Assembly: GCA_014695345.1 (NCBI GenBank)
Contig: JACJOC010000069.1
Location: forward strand, 17,414 to 81,413
Length of the DNA: 64,000 bases
DNA from: Cyanobacteria bacterium FACHB-471
GTDB taxonomy: Bacteria; Cyanobacteriota; Cyanobacteriia; Elainellales; Elainellaceae
Direction of reading: 5' to 3'
How positions within the stretch are numbered: the first letter of the stretch is position 1; every line of letters starts with the position of its first letter. Under the pieces are notes generated by a model that worked only from the letters and a program-made list of their open reading frames with translations, ran no database searches and was not told where the DNA came from. The translations under genes were made by a program, and so were the position numbers. Shown one piece after another: positions 53,779-61,487 of the stretch.

Positions 53779-53873
53779 ATCAGAACTTACGCATTCACGA
53801 AGAATAGGGGCTTAAACTCCTAGTTAGCGTTTGGACTGCTCGAATCTGGAATTCTGTCTGCGTAAGTTCTGAT
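53779..53873. repeat. 95-bp MITE-like element with 15-bp inverted ends
   Basis: ATCAGAACTTACGCA at the left matches exactly the complement of TGCGTAAGTTCTGAT at the right. The 65-bp interior has no ORF. It lies between folD and crtE. The ends look like those of transposon-derived elements in cyanobacteria. No target-site duplication is evident. Confidence 0.7.
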
Positions 53874-53953
53874 GGTCGTAGCAGCCACTTAGGAAGATTT
53901 TACGATTGCAAGTGTCTGCAAGGATATAGCTAGAGATTAATCTCCGCTTAATC

Positions 53954-54829
53954 TCAGGGGTGTAACTTGCGGCGGTAGCTCCATACGGTGTTGTATAACA
54001 GCATGGCAACCGTCATTGGCCCAACTCCACCGGGAACGGGCGACAGCCACTTGGCTACCTTCTGGACGTTGTCAAAATCTACGTCACCTACCAATCGGGC
54101 TTTGCCAGTCTCGTCTACGATCCGATTGGTGCCCACGTCGATCACTGTTGCACTGGGCATAACCATGTCTGCTGTGACGAGATTGGGATGACCGGCGGCT
54201 GCAATGAGAATGTCTGCACCACGGGCGATCGCCTCCAGATTTTGGGTACGCGAGTGGGCAACTGTTACTGTTGCATTCGCATTCAGCATCATCAGTGCCA
54301 AAGGTTTGCCAACCAGCGTACTGCGTCCAACAATCACGGCGTGTTTGCCTGTCGGGTCGATTTCATACGCTGCCAGTAAACGCATAATCCCGGCTGGGGT
54401 ACAGCTTCGCAAACCGACTTCAGCGCGTACCAGTCGTCCCAGGTTGAGCGGGTGCAGCCCATCGACATCTTTATCAGAATCAATCTGACTCAGCAGTGCA
54501 ACAGCATCAAGATGATTGGGCAAGGGAAGCTGAATCAAAATGCCGTCTACCGTTTCATCTTGATTAAAGTCGTGGATAAGTTTTTCTAGCTCCAGTTGAG
54601 TCGTTTCTGCTGGCAGATGTTTGCCTACGGAGGCAATGCCAACTTTTTCACAAGCCCGCTCTTTGCCTCGCACGTAAGATAGGCTAGCAGGGTTATCTCC
54701 TACCATTAGCACTGCTAGCGCCGGGGGACGGCCCATCTGGGGCTGCAAGGTTTCGATCTGTTGAGTTAACTCAATGTGTAACTGTGCGGCAAGTGCTTTG
54801 CCATCTAATATGCCAGCTCTACCAGTCAT
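53954..54829 (-). CDS. folD: FolD: methylenetetrahydrofolate dehydrogenase/cyclohydrolase
   Basis: A 291-residue bifunctional enzyme. The tetrahydrofolate-binding Lys region is [14 protein letters not shown] (about residues 51-64), with [11 protein letters not shown] and the [15 protein letters not shown] motif. The NAD(P) site is [18 protein letters not shown]. The C-terminal [14 protein letters not shown] is intact. It oxidises 5,10-methylene- to methenyl-THF and hydrolyses this to 10-formyl-THF for one-carbon metabolism. It is followed on the same strand by crtE after 275 bp containing a MITE-like element. Confidence 0.95.
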   Translation of the reverse strand: MTGRAGILDGKALAAQLHIELTQQIETLQPQMGRPPALAVLMVGDNPASLSYVRGKERACEKVGIASVGKHLPAETTQLELEKLIHDFNQDETVDGILIQLPLPNHLDAVALLSQIDSDKDVDGLHPLNLGRLVRAEVGLRSCTPAGIMRLLAAYEIDPTGKHAVIVGRSTLVGKPLALMMLNANATVTVAHSRTQNLEAIARGADILIAAAGHPNLVTADMVMPSATVIDVGTNRIVDETGKARLVGDVDFDNVQKVAKWLSPVPGGVGPMTVAMLLYNTVWSYRRKLHP

Positions 54830-55152
54830 GTCTTAGCTCAGTGTCATTGTGAATGGGAACAGTCGTGCAAGTTGATACAACTAGACGCTCAAGGTTTACA
54901 GCTTAAATCCTTCACCGTAGTAATTTTACGTTCGTAGATAGAAGCTGCTTAAAAAAACATGCCCTGGGTAGATAGAAGTTTCTCAGAAACCGTGTTTCAA
55001 ATTGTTAGCTCTCATACCAATTTTCTTTAAGTCCGCATATTTTGGAACGTGTCCCGCATAGGTGGAGCCTGTTTCAAAATATGCGGTTTCATGTAGAAGC
55101 GGTATTCAGTTTATTTCTGGGTTTTTAGCAATGCAGGCATAATGTTTCTCAG
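54830..55152. other. Intergenic region with an inverted repeat
   Basis: About 320 bp between folD (minus) and a lipoprotein gene (plus). It holds an inverted repeat at about 55033-55086: CCGCATATTTTG pairs with CAAAATATGCGG across a 30-bp loop, extended to 16 bp with one mismatch. This may be a regulatory dyad or a MITE-like remnant. No ORF. Confidence 0.5.
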
Positions 55153-55632
55153 ATGCGGTTGCCGATAAGGAGAATTTCTAAGCAGGTGATACGGTTGGTT
55201 AGAGTACGAGTTTGGCAATCTAGCATTCTGTTGTGGTTAATTGGGCTGTCGGGTTGCGCGGGCTGGTCAGAGGCAGTTTGCTTGAATGGACTGCAGCCAG
55301 GACAAGTTAGACCGATCGAGCGGATTCAAACTTGCTCTGCAACTAACCAGCTTGTGCGGCTGCAGGGCACCGTGGGCGATCGCGCTCCTTTGCTAAACGG
55401 GCAAGTCTACCAGCTTCAAGACAGCACAGGAACAGTCTGGGTTTTGACTTCTGATACAACCCTGGAAACTGGGGATCAAGTTTTAATTCGAGGACGGGTC
55501 CGATATCAAAGTATTCCTCTCGCTGGGCGGGAGCAGGGAGAATTTTATGTTGAAGAATTAAGCCAACTCGAACGCAGCGCAGCGGGTTCTCGTAGCTTTG
55601 ATCCTCACCCTTCAATCCTTACTGCTTTATGA
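55153..55632 (+). CDS. Lipoprotein with an OB-fold-like domain
   Basis: A 159-residue protein. The N-terminus has Arg/Lys residues, a hydrophobic stretch and the lipobox LSGC (Cys35), so it should be a membrane-anchored lipoprotein. The mature part (about 65-145) has the beta-strand pattern of a small OB-fold: LVRLQGTVGDRAPLLNGQVY, then QDSTGTVWVLTSDTTLETGD QVLIRGRVRYQS. This resembles stress-related outer proteins of the YgiW type, but identity is not certain. Its stop overlaps the start of the Nudix gene by four bases, so they are translationally coupled. Confidence 0.65.
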   Translation: MRLPIRRISKQVIRLVRVRVWQSSILLWLIGLSGCAGWSEAVCLNGLQPGQVRPIERIQTCSATNQLVRLQGTVGDRAPLLNGQVYQLQDSTGTVWVLTSDTTLETGDQVLIRGRVRYQSIPLAGREQGEFYVEELSQLERSAAGSRSFDPHPSILTAL

Positions 55633-56066
55633 TGCAAGCTGAAAAAGATAGCCGTCCGGCTGTAGCGATCGCCATTCTCTATCAAGACCATCAGTTTCTC
55701 ATGCAGCTTCGCGACAATATTCCAGAGATCATTTACCCTGGTCACTGGGCTTTTTTTGGTGGACACCTGGAGCCAGGAGAGTCACCTGAGGTGGCAATGC
55801 GGCGCGAATTGCTAGAAGAAATTGGCTACAGTCCCCCCAGTGTGGAAGAATTCAAGGATTATGCGGATGCTCATGCGATTCGGCATGTCTATCACGCGCC
55901 TCTCACGGTACCTGTCGAGACCCTGGAGCTAAATGAAGGGTGGGATTTGGGGTTGTTTACCGTAGAGGATATTGTGAGGGGCGATCGCTACTCAGAACGC
56001 GCTGGGCAAGTGCGCCCCTTAGGAAAACCGCATCAGCAAATTCTATTAGATTTCCTCAAACGTTAG
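55629..56066 (+). CDS. Nudix hydrolase
   Basis: A 145-residue protein with a complete Nudix box: GGHLEPGESPEVAMRRELLE EIGY, the glutamates of RELLEE binding the metal. A beta strand WAFFGGHLEPG leads into the box. The C-terminus is a short helix. Members hydrolyse nucleoside diphosphates linked to other groups. It overlaps the upstream lipoprotein stop and is 20 bp upstream of a YgjP-like protease gene, forming a three-gene plus-strand unit. The substrate is not predictable. Confidence 0.88.
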   Translation: MMQAEKDSRPAVAIAILYQDHQFLMQLRDNIPEIIYPGHWAFFGGHLEPGESPEVAMRRELLEEIGYSPPSVEEFKDYADAHAIRHVYHAPLTVPVETLELNEGWDLGLFTVEDIVRGDRYSERAGQVRPLGKPHQQILLDFLKR

Positions 56067-56087
56067 CCTTGTTAAATTCTTAAAATT

Positions 56088-56810
56088 GTGGAACTTGCGT
56101 ATAGTATCCGGGAAAGCGTTAGAGCCAAACACGTTTCGATCAAGATTTCCCTACGGGGTGAAGTAGAGATCGTTGTCCCAAAAGGATTTGACCAGCGACG
56201 TGTTCCTGAACTTCTTCAGCGGCGGCAAGACTGGATCGCTAAAACAACCGAACGAATTGCGACGGAACGGCAGGCTACTCCGGCTGAGCCAACTGGAGCA
56301 TTGCCCGACCAAATTGAGTGGCGATCGCCCCCCCTGACCTGGACGGTTGCCTATCTCCCGTCTGACGCGCCCAACCTATCGCTCACGACTCAAAAAGCGT
56401 CCCATCAACTCATACTACGTGGGTCAACCCATCATCTAGAAGCCTGTAGGCAAGCCCTGAGACAATGGCTCACCCGTCAGTCCTACTTTCATCTGGCTCC
56501 CTGGTTAAAACGAACTAGCAAGGAGATTAGCCTGCCCTACAGCCGCGTTTCTGTGCGGGGACAAAAGACCCGCTGGGCAAGTTGCTCTAGCCAAAAGTCA
56601 ATCAGCCTCAACCACAAACTGCTGTTTCTGCCGCCTGATCTGGTGCGGTACGTGTTCATCCATGAACTGTGCCACACGGTTCATCTCAACCATTCCGCCA
56701 AATTCTGGGCACTCGTAGAAAAAAAAGAGCCTAACTATAGAGCGCTGGATGCTGAACTAAATAAAGCTTGGCGCTACATTCCCGCCTGGGTCGAGCAATC
56801 TTTTGACTAA
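56088..56810 (+). CDS. YgjP-like (DUF45) zinc metallopeptidase
   Basis: A 240-residue protein with the HELCH zinc motif (in FIHELCHTVHLNHSAKFW) and the conserved WASCSSQKSISLNHKLLFLP upstream. The N-terminal 60 residues carry the RAKHVSIKISLRGEVEIVVP strand set typical of YgjP. Both His and Glu of the zinc site are present. The start is a GTG with no ribosome binding site seen. It lies 20 bp after the Nudix gene. Function is not established in the family; a protease on cytoplasmic proteins is inferred. Confidence 0.85.
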   Translation: MELAYSIRESVRAKHVSIKISLRGEVEIVVPKGFDQRRVPELLQRRQDWIAKTTERIATERQATPAEPTGALPDQIEWRSPPLTWTVAYLPSDAPNLSLTTQKASHQLILRGSTHHLEACRQALRQWLTRQSYFHLAPWLKRTSKEISLPYSRVSVRGQKTRWASCSSQKSISLNHKLLFLPPDLVRYVFIHELCHTVHLNHSAKFWALVEKKEPNYRALDAELNKAWRYIPAWVEQSFD

Positions 56811-56869
56811 GGATGAAGAAGACCTACCAGTTCTTTTCGCAAATCTGTTATTATGATGTTTCGTCACCT

Positions 56870-56961
56870 GGAGAGGTGGCTGAGTGGTCGAAAGCGGCAG
56901 ATTGCTAATCTGTTGTAGGAACAGTAATGCCCTACCGAGGGTTCGAATCCCTCCCTCTCCG
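56870..56961 (+). tRNA. tRNA-Ser, anticodon GCU
   Basis: A 92-base class II tRNA. The acceptor stem GGAGAGG pairs with CCTCTCC, and the D arm contains GTGGCTGAGTGGTCGAAAGC. The anticodon arm is GCAGA-TTGCTAA-TCTGT with anticodon GCT at the loop centre, followed by a long variable arm. The T arm contains GGTTCGAATCC. The discriminator base is G, the usual one for serine. CCA is not encoded. It reads AGC and AGU codons. It lies 60 bp after the YgjP-like gene and 90 bp before a terminator. Confidence 0.95.
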
Positions 56962-56996
56962 TTTGAAATTGGGTACAGCGGCAACCATACAGGTTA

Positions 56997-57043
56997 AGCA
57001 AAAGGAATGGGGAAGGGCTTAGCCCTCCCCCATTCCTTTTGCT
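56997..57043. terminator. Bidirectional terminator after tRNA-Ser
   Basis: A long stem (AGCAAAAGGAATGGGG ... complement with AGGGCTTAGCCCT core and one unpaired A) between the tRNA end and the stop of the polysaccharide export gene at 57052. The GGGCTTAGCCC core is the same as in the terminators at 52217 and, with one change, 3607. Confidence 0.88.
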
Positions 57044-57051
57044 AGCTTGCC

Positions 57052-58152
57052 TTAGAATATTGCTTCCAGAATTCTAACGATGCCTGTGAGGGGCGAGAGT
57101 AAGAAGCCTGCGGTATCGGAGAAAGAGGCTAAGCTAGAACGCTCCACAATTACCGTGTCATTGCTGCGAAGGGGCGGATTTGCTTCCGGGTCAGCCGCCT
57201 GAGCCAGGTCAACTTCGATCGTTTCACGGGCAACGGTGCCGTTGGGGTTTAGCCGAACCAGCTCAACGTCGCCTTCACTGGCGCGATTGTTGAATCCGCC
57301 TGCTGCTAAAATCGCCTGGTTTAGCGGTGTGTTAGGCGGAACGGCGATCGCCCCCGGCTCAGCCACTTCGCCAACCACATTCACCGTAATCGTGTCAGGC
57401 GAAAAGCTAGCAGAGGAAATTTCTGTGGCTTCAGCAGGGCTGAGAGCAGTTGCCGTGGGAATGACAATAGTGTCACCGTCTCGCACGACTAAATCTTGGC
57501 TGATGTCGCCTGTTCGTAGCAGTTCCCACAGATCAACCTCTAGTTCCTGGCTAGAACCGCCCAAACGAGGGGCAGGACGACGCACCAGCACTTCACGCAC
57601 ATTGGCATCTTGGGTAATGCCGCCCGCAAGCTTGATCACCTGCGTCACGGTTGGAATGCCTGCAATCTCTTCCTCAGAAACGACGTAGGTGCCAGGACGC
57701 TGCACCTGTCCGGCGATCGCAATATTGATTGCCCCCGCTTCCAGCAACGTGATCGTCACAAAGGGACGGCGCACATAGACTGCATAGCGATTTGAAATTT
57801 CAGCAGAAGCCTGGTCGATGGTCAATCCACGCACGGGCACAACGCCAATTCGAGGCAGACTCAACGTCCCGTCTGACAAAACCTGATATTCACCGCTGTA
57901 TTCAGGTACTTCAAAAAGGTCTAGCCGGACGCGATCGCCAGAACCCAGCGTGTAGTCTTGCAGTGGTTGAGCTGGATCAGCCGGAGCAGGCGCACCTAAT
58001 TCCTGTGGGACAGCGGCAGGAGGGGTTGGGTTAGGAGCAATCCCGCTGTTTGAAGGGATTTGGGCGCTCGCCGAGGGAACCTGGCTCAACACAACTAAAC
58101 TGCTCAGGGCTATGCCCATAAATTGCGTTGTTCGCTCCAAACTCCTAACCAT
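57052..58152 (-). CDS. Wza-type polysaccharide export protein
   Basis: A 366-residue exported protein. Signal peptide about 1-30 (ending SASAQ), a Pro/Ala-rich linker, the polysaccharide export domain (about 66-150, DYTLGSGDRVRLDLFEVPE, then LSLPRIGVVPVRGLTIDQAS) and two SLBB-type repeats (about 155-225, INIAIAGQVQRPGTYVVS, and 258-325, VNVVGEVAEPGAIAVPP). These proteins form the outer-membrane channel for capsular or exopolysaccharide. The CGGAGGG sequence precedes the ATG. It lies next to a small unknown gene and a sugar-phosphate transferase gene on the same strand, so a polysaccharide locus. No lipobox is visible. Confidence 0.88.
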   Translation of the reverse strand: MVRSLERTTQFMGIALSSLVVLSQVPSASAQIPSNSGIAPNPTPPAAVPQELGAPAPADPAQPLQDYTLGSGDRVRLDLFEVPEYSGEYQVLSDGTLSLPRIGVVPVRGLTIDQASAEISNRYAVYVRRPFVTITLLEAGAINIAIAGQVQRPGTYVVSEEEIAGIPTVTQVIKLAGGITQDANVREVLVRRPAPRLGGSSQELEVDLWELLRTGDISQDLVVRDGDTIVIPTATALSPAEATEISSASFSPDTITVNVVGEVAEPGAIAVPPNTPLNQAILAAGGFNNRASEGDVELVRLNPNGTVARETIEVDLAQAADPEANPPLRSNDTVIVERSSLASFSDTAGFLLSPLTGIVRILEAIF

Positions 58153-58168
58153 CTAACCCTCCGAAATG

Positions 58169-58384
58169 TTACTGAGTCACTTCAGCTAAGCCGACTGCAC
58201 GAGACGATAACTCAATTCGGCGTGCGGCATTAGCCCAGTCTGTCCAAATTTCACCAATCAGATTCAACTCTTCGCGAGTGATTTTTTCAGCGGCTTTTAC
58301 AGCCTTTTGAGGTTCGACGCCTGCCTTGATTAATTGTTCCTTGTAGGATTGCTTTAGGGTGTCAATCATAGGTTCGTCATTCAA
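58169..58384 (-). CDS. Small helical protein of unknown function
   Basis: A 71-residue protein, mostly predicted helix, with YKEQLIKAGVEPQKAVKAAE and ELNLIGEIWTDWANAARRIE. No signal peptide, no motif recognised. GGAG lies five bases before the ATG at 58384; a second ATG is six codons in. It starts the group upstream of the export protein gene, only 16 bp away, so the two are co-transcribed and it may belong to the export locus. It is not a fragment of a larger gene that I can see. Confidence 0.65.
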   Translation of the reverse strand: MNDEPMIDTLKQSYKEQLIKAGVEPQKAVKAAEKITREELNLIGEIWTDWANAARRIELSSRAVGLAEVTQ

Positions 58385-58609
58385 CTCCGTGGATGGATTT
58401 GTGTGGGCTCGATGCCATAGCCGTTACCTCTTTAGAGGTAGTAATGAAGCAGACTATAGCAGTGGAAAATGTTAAGAGATGTAATGTATCTAACAGGGAG
58501 CACAAGAGCTTAGCGTTTCAAGAGAGAAACTGCATTAAATCTGTCTTTGGACATAGAGCAACAGATTGTCTTGGGAGGCTCAACAGAACCGCTATTTCTA
58601 CTAATCGCT

Positions 58610-60013
58610 TTAGTAGGCGTTACGGCTGTTAAAAAAGACGAAAGCAGTTCTAAAGATGATGCTCAAATCTAGCCCTAAAGACCAATTCTTTAGATATTGC
58701 AAGTCGTATTCAACTCGCTGTTTCATCTTATCGAGCGTATCTGTCTCTCCTCGAAAGCCGTTGATCTGTGCCAATCCGGTAATACCAGGTTTGACTTTAT
58801 GGCGCAGCATGTAGCCATTAATCAACTTGCGATACTGCTCGTTGTGATAAATCGCATGAGGACGCGGTCCAACGATGCTCATTCTCCCTTGCAGGACATT
58901 GATGAACTGGGGCAGTTCATCTAGTGAGGTGCGGCGCAAAAATCCTCCAAACTTTGTGATTCTGGGATCATTCTGCTTTGCTTGAACGACGTTTTCGCCA
59001 TTCTCCATGACCGTCATTGAGCGGAATTTGTAGACGGTAATTTCTTGTCCATTTAAGCCATAGCGCCACTGCTTAAACAACACGGGTCCCGGTGAAGAAA
59101 GCTTTACGCCAATCGCAATGGTCAGCATTAAGGGTGACAGAAGGGCGATCGCCAAACTTGCAACAATAATGTCGATCGCCCGCTTCAAAACAGACTGTAC
59201 TCCTGAAAAAGGAATTGTCCAGGCTGCGATTAAAGGAATGCCATTAATCTCGTGCGTTCTGTCTCGCATCAAACTAAATTTGAGAACATTTGGCACAAAA
59301 TAAACGCAGGCAGTTGTGTCCTGTAGTTCGCGCATCAAGGTGTTAAGCATTTCCTCATTCTTCATCGACGTGGCGATGTAAACTACGTCAATGTGATGCT
59401 TGCGAACGTACTCTGGCAGTTCCTCTAGAGTGCCAATTAGCTTACTGTTCGTAAGTTTTGGCTGAGAGGATATGACCTGGTCAAAGAAGCCATGCAAGTT
59501 GATCCCCAGTTTGGGGGAGTTGCGAATTTGTGCCGCTAAATCTAGCCCTGATTCGCTAATGCCCGCGATTACCGCTGTTCGTGTGTTGCAACCCAAGGTT
59601 GGAAGCTGATGTAAAAGTGCCTCCAAGTTTAGGTGAAAGACATACAACCCAATTGGAACAGATAATGCCCAGGCTAGCAACAGTTCGCGAGAAAAGTAAT
59701 TTGAGCTATGGGTTAGATAACCTAACAGAAATAGCAACGCTAAAATGATTCCCCAACCCAGCAAAATCCGGGAAGATTTAGCGATTAGCTCATCTTTTTG
59801 ATCGGCGCGATAGAGTCCTGTTGCTTTGAAAATGGAAGGTGCTAGCAGAAATGTCAAAGCCGCTAGCAGAATGTAAGGCGTGGTGAATGGTACACCATAC
59901 AACTGATTCCAAATGGACAGTAAAGCGATCGCTACAATCGGGTCACATACTCGCTGTAAGGGCAGTAATGTAGAGCTATAGTCTCCTAGCAACTTCAAAT
60001 TATTGGCTTGCAT
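58610..60013 (-). CDS. Undecaprenyl-phosphate sugar-1-phosphate transferase (WbaP/WcaJ type)
   Basis: A 467-residue polyprenyl-phosphate hexose-1-phosphate transferase. The N-terminal part has four or five membrane helices (about residues 20-130), then a CoA-binding-like Rossmann domain (about 145-250, TAVIAGISESG). A final helix (about 275-300) anchors the catalytic domain with FKQWRYGLNG, YKFRSM, RRTSLDELPQFINVLQGRMS, VGPRP and VKPGITGLAQINGFRGET. It makes the first sugar link on the lipid carrier for exopolysaccharide. AGGAGTT precedes the ATG. It lies with the export gene but is separated by 225 bp. Confidence 0.92.
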   Translation of the reverse strand: MQANNLKLLGDYSSTLLPLQRVCDPIVAIALLSIWNQLYGVPFTTPYILLAALTFLLAPSIFKATGLYRADQKDELIAKSSRILLGWGIILALLFLLGYLTHSSNYFSRELLLAWALSVPIGLYVFHLNLEALLHQLPTLGCNTRTAVIAGISESGLDLAAQIRNSPKLGINLHGFFDQVISSQPKLTNSKLIGTLEELPEYVRKHHIDVVYIATSMKNEEMLNTLMRELQDTTACVYFVPNVLKFSLMRDRTHEINGIPLIAAWTIPFSGVQSVLKRAIDIIVASLAIALLSPLMLTIAIGVKLSSPGPVLFKQWRYGLNGQEITVYKFRSMTVMENGENVVQAKQNDPRITKFGGFLRRTSLDELPQFINVLQGRMSIVGPRPHAIYHNEQYRKLINGYMLRHKVKPGITGLAQINGFRGETDTLDKMKQRVEYDLQYLKNWSLGLDLSIIFRTAFVFFNSRNAY

Positions 60014-60338
60014 TTAGCAACTCCTACACTACGCAGAATCGTGATAGCTAATCGGTCTTTACCGATGGATTTTTTGCTTGATTCAGGTAGATGTCCTGTG
60101 ACTAACAGCATCTCATTAAAGATGCTTGCTCTAGATTTGATAGCAGATGAAAAAGATAGGAGGTTGAAAAGTCGCTTACTTGAATTGACGGGTTTGTTTT
60201 CCCTTAAGTTCCAAATTCACACCCAGCGCATCAATTCATGCTGTTCTAACTTTTCACAATTTATGGGTTTCCTAGTCCTTGCTATTACCTATGAAGTATA
60301 ACGACTGAAATCGAACTCTATCCTGTGTCCAAACTCAC

Positions 60339-60376
60339 ACTTCATGAAAACTTAAAGAATTACTTCATGAAAACTT
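60339..60376. repeat. Two direct copies of a 15-bp sequence
   Basis: ACTTCATGAAAACTT occurs at 60339-60353 and again at 60362-60376, with start-to-start spacing 23 bp. It lies 330 bp upstream of the sugar transferase start. It could be a regulator-binding pair. Confidence 0.8.
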
Positions 60377-60631
60377 GACAGTAGGTTCTGGTTTTATGAC
60401 CCTAATTTTCAGAACCTTTTCAAAAGTCACCCCAAAGCATATTAGAAACAGTTAAAACCTATACCAAATCTGGCTTTTTAGAAGGTTTTTAGCTGCTTAA
60501 CTATTCATCCTTCCAAGAATGCTAGCGATCCGGATCGGATGAGATTAAAGATGACATTGGTAAACTAGAAGAAGGCAAAATTGATTTACCCAATCAAGCT
60601 GCTAGGCAAGTGGTCATCACTGAACGAAGTT

Positions 60632-60709
60632 GTAGGGTGTGTTAGGCGAGTCTACAACGCACCCGTCCTTCAGGGCTACGGAAAGATGCGCTACGCTACT
60701 GCTAACGCA
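60632..60709. repeat. Degenerate dispersed cyanobacterial repeat
   Basis: GTAGGGTGTGTTAGGCGAG followed by CAACGCACCC and by ATGCGCTACG ... GCTAACGCAT, forming two imperfect hairpins. Sequences of this type are common dispersed repeats in cyanobacterial genomes. Confidence 0.6.
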
Positions 60710-60784
60710 TCCTATGATAAATCAAGGCCACCTGTTTAGGGTTTCAGCTTTAACCCGTTAATCCTATTTACTCCTAATCCGTTC

Positions 60785-61375
60785 ATGGTTCTATCTTTTA
60801 GTGTTATGCCACTTTTGCCCTCAGCCCTTGCTGCGCTCTGGTCTTTGCCGTTAGATAGCCTGATGTCCACTCAAGGCATCATGGTGATGCTGCTGGTTGC
60901 CTATGCTGGGGCGATGTGGATGTTTTTAACCAGTGCGCCCAAGGTTCATACGGTGATGGTGTCCGACTTGGAACTGGCAAAGCAATTTTATGAAGGACTG
61001 CTTGACCTGGCGGTTGCTGATGTACCGCTGCACTACTACTACAACTACGAGCAAACCTTAGGAACGGCTGGAATTGACCCTTTTTACATGTCTGCCGGGG
61101 CGATGGGTCAGCCTGCAACGCAGCAGGCAAACAGCCCAGATGGCTTGTGGTATCAGCTCAAGAAAAATACGCAGCTACACATCATTAGCGGAGCCAGCTT
61201 AGGGCAAAAGGACCGTCAGCGTCACGTTTGCTTTGACCACGATTGTCTGGAGCAGGTGTTGCTGCGGGTGCAGTCACGGGGCGTGAGGTACAAAATTCGG
61301 CGAGAAAAGCCGCTTAACTTTTTGGTTAAAGATATAGATGGCCGCGTGATCGAGATGGCAGAAATCTCCAACTAA
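60785..61375 (+). CDS. Membrane-anchored VOC/glyoxalase-like protein
   Basis: A 196-residue protein. An N-terminal hydrophobic segment (about residues 30-50, IMVMLLVAYAGAMWMFLTS) looks like a membrane anchor. The rest (about 52-195) is a VOC-fold domain: VHTVMVSDLELAKQFYEGLL, ...KKNTQLHIISGAS, HVCFDHDCLEQVL and the close NFLVKDIDGRVIEMAEI. The glyoxalase-type metal ligands cannot all be identified. Substrate unknown. It is followed by hairpin repeat copy 4, which ends its transcript. A membrane-tethered VOC protein is unusual. Confidence 0.75.
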   Translation: MVLSFSVMPLLPSALAALWSLPLDSLMSTQGIMVMLLVAYAGAMWMFLTSAPKVHTVMVSDLELAKQFYEGLLDLAVADVPLHYYYNYEQTLGTAGIDPFYMSAGAMGQPATQQANSPDGLWYQLKKNTQLHIISGASLGQKDRQRHVCFDHDCLEQVLLRVQSRGVRYKIRREKPLNFLVKDIDGRVIEMAEISN

Positions 61376-61394
61376 ATTAGACGCCGTTACGCTA

Positions 61395-61487
61395 ATACCG
61401 TTTCTACAGAAACAAGCTACAGATGGAAGGGCATCCCGCGAAGCGGGATGCCCTTCCATCTGTAGCTCTAATTTTTGGAAGTAGGAT
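61395..61487. repeat. Long-stem hairpin repeat, copy 4
   Basis: Outer TACCGTTTCTACAGAAACA, perfect inner stem 61415-61467 (AGCTACAGATGGAAGGGCAT and complement around GCGAAGC), then CTAATTTTTGGAAGTAGGA. The right outer part lies inside the 3' end of the convergent histidine kinase gene and supplies its last six codons and stop. Confidence 0.9.

Larger units (their letters stand above)
60014..60784. other. Intergenic region upstream of the sugar transferase
   Basis: About 770 bp without a convincing ORF. It holds two exact direct copies of a 15-mer (60339-60353 and 60362-60376), and a degenerate GTAGGGTGTGTTAGG-type repeat at about 60632-60709, of a kind frequent between cyanobacterial genes. 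The rest shows nothing I can name. Promoters of the divergent sugar transferase and VOC genes should be here. Confidence 0.5.
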
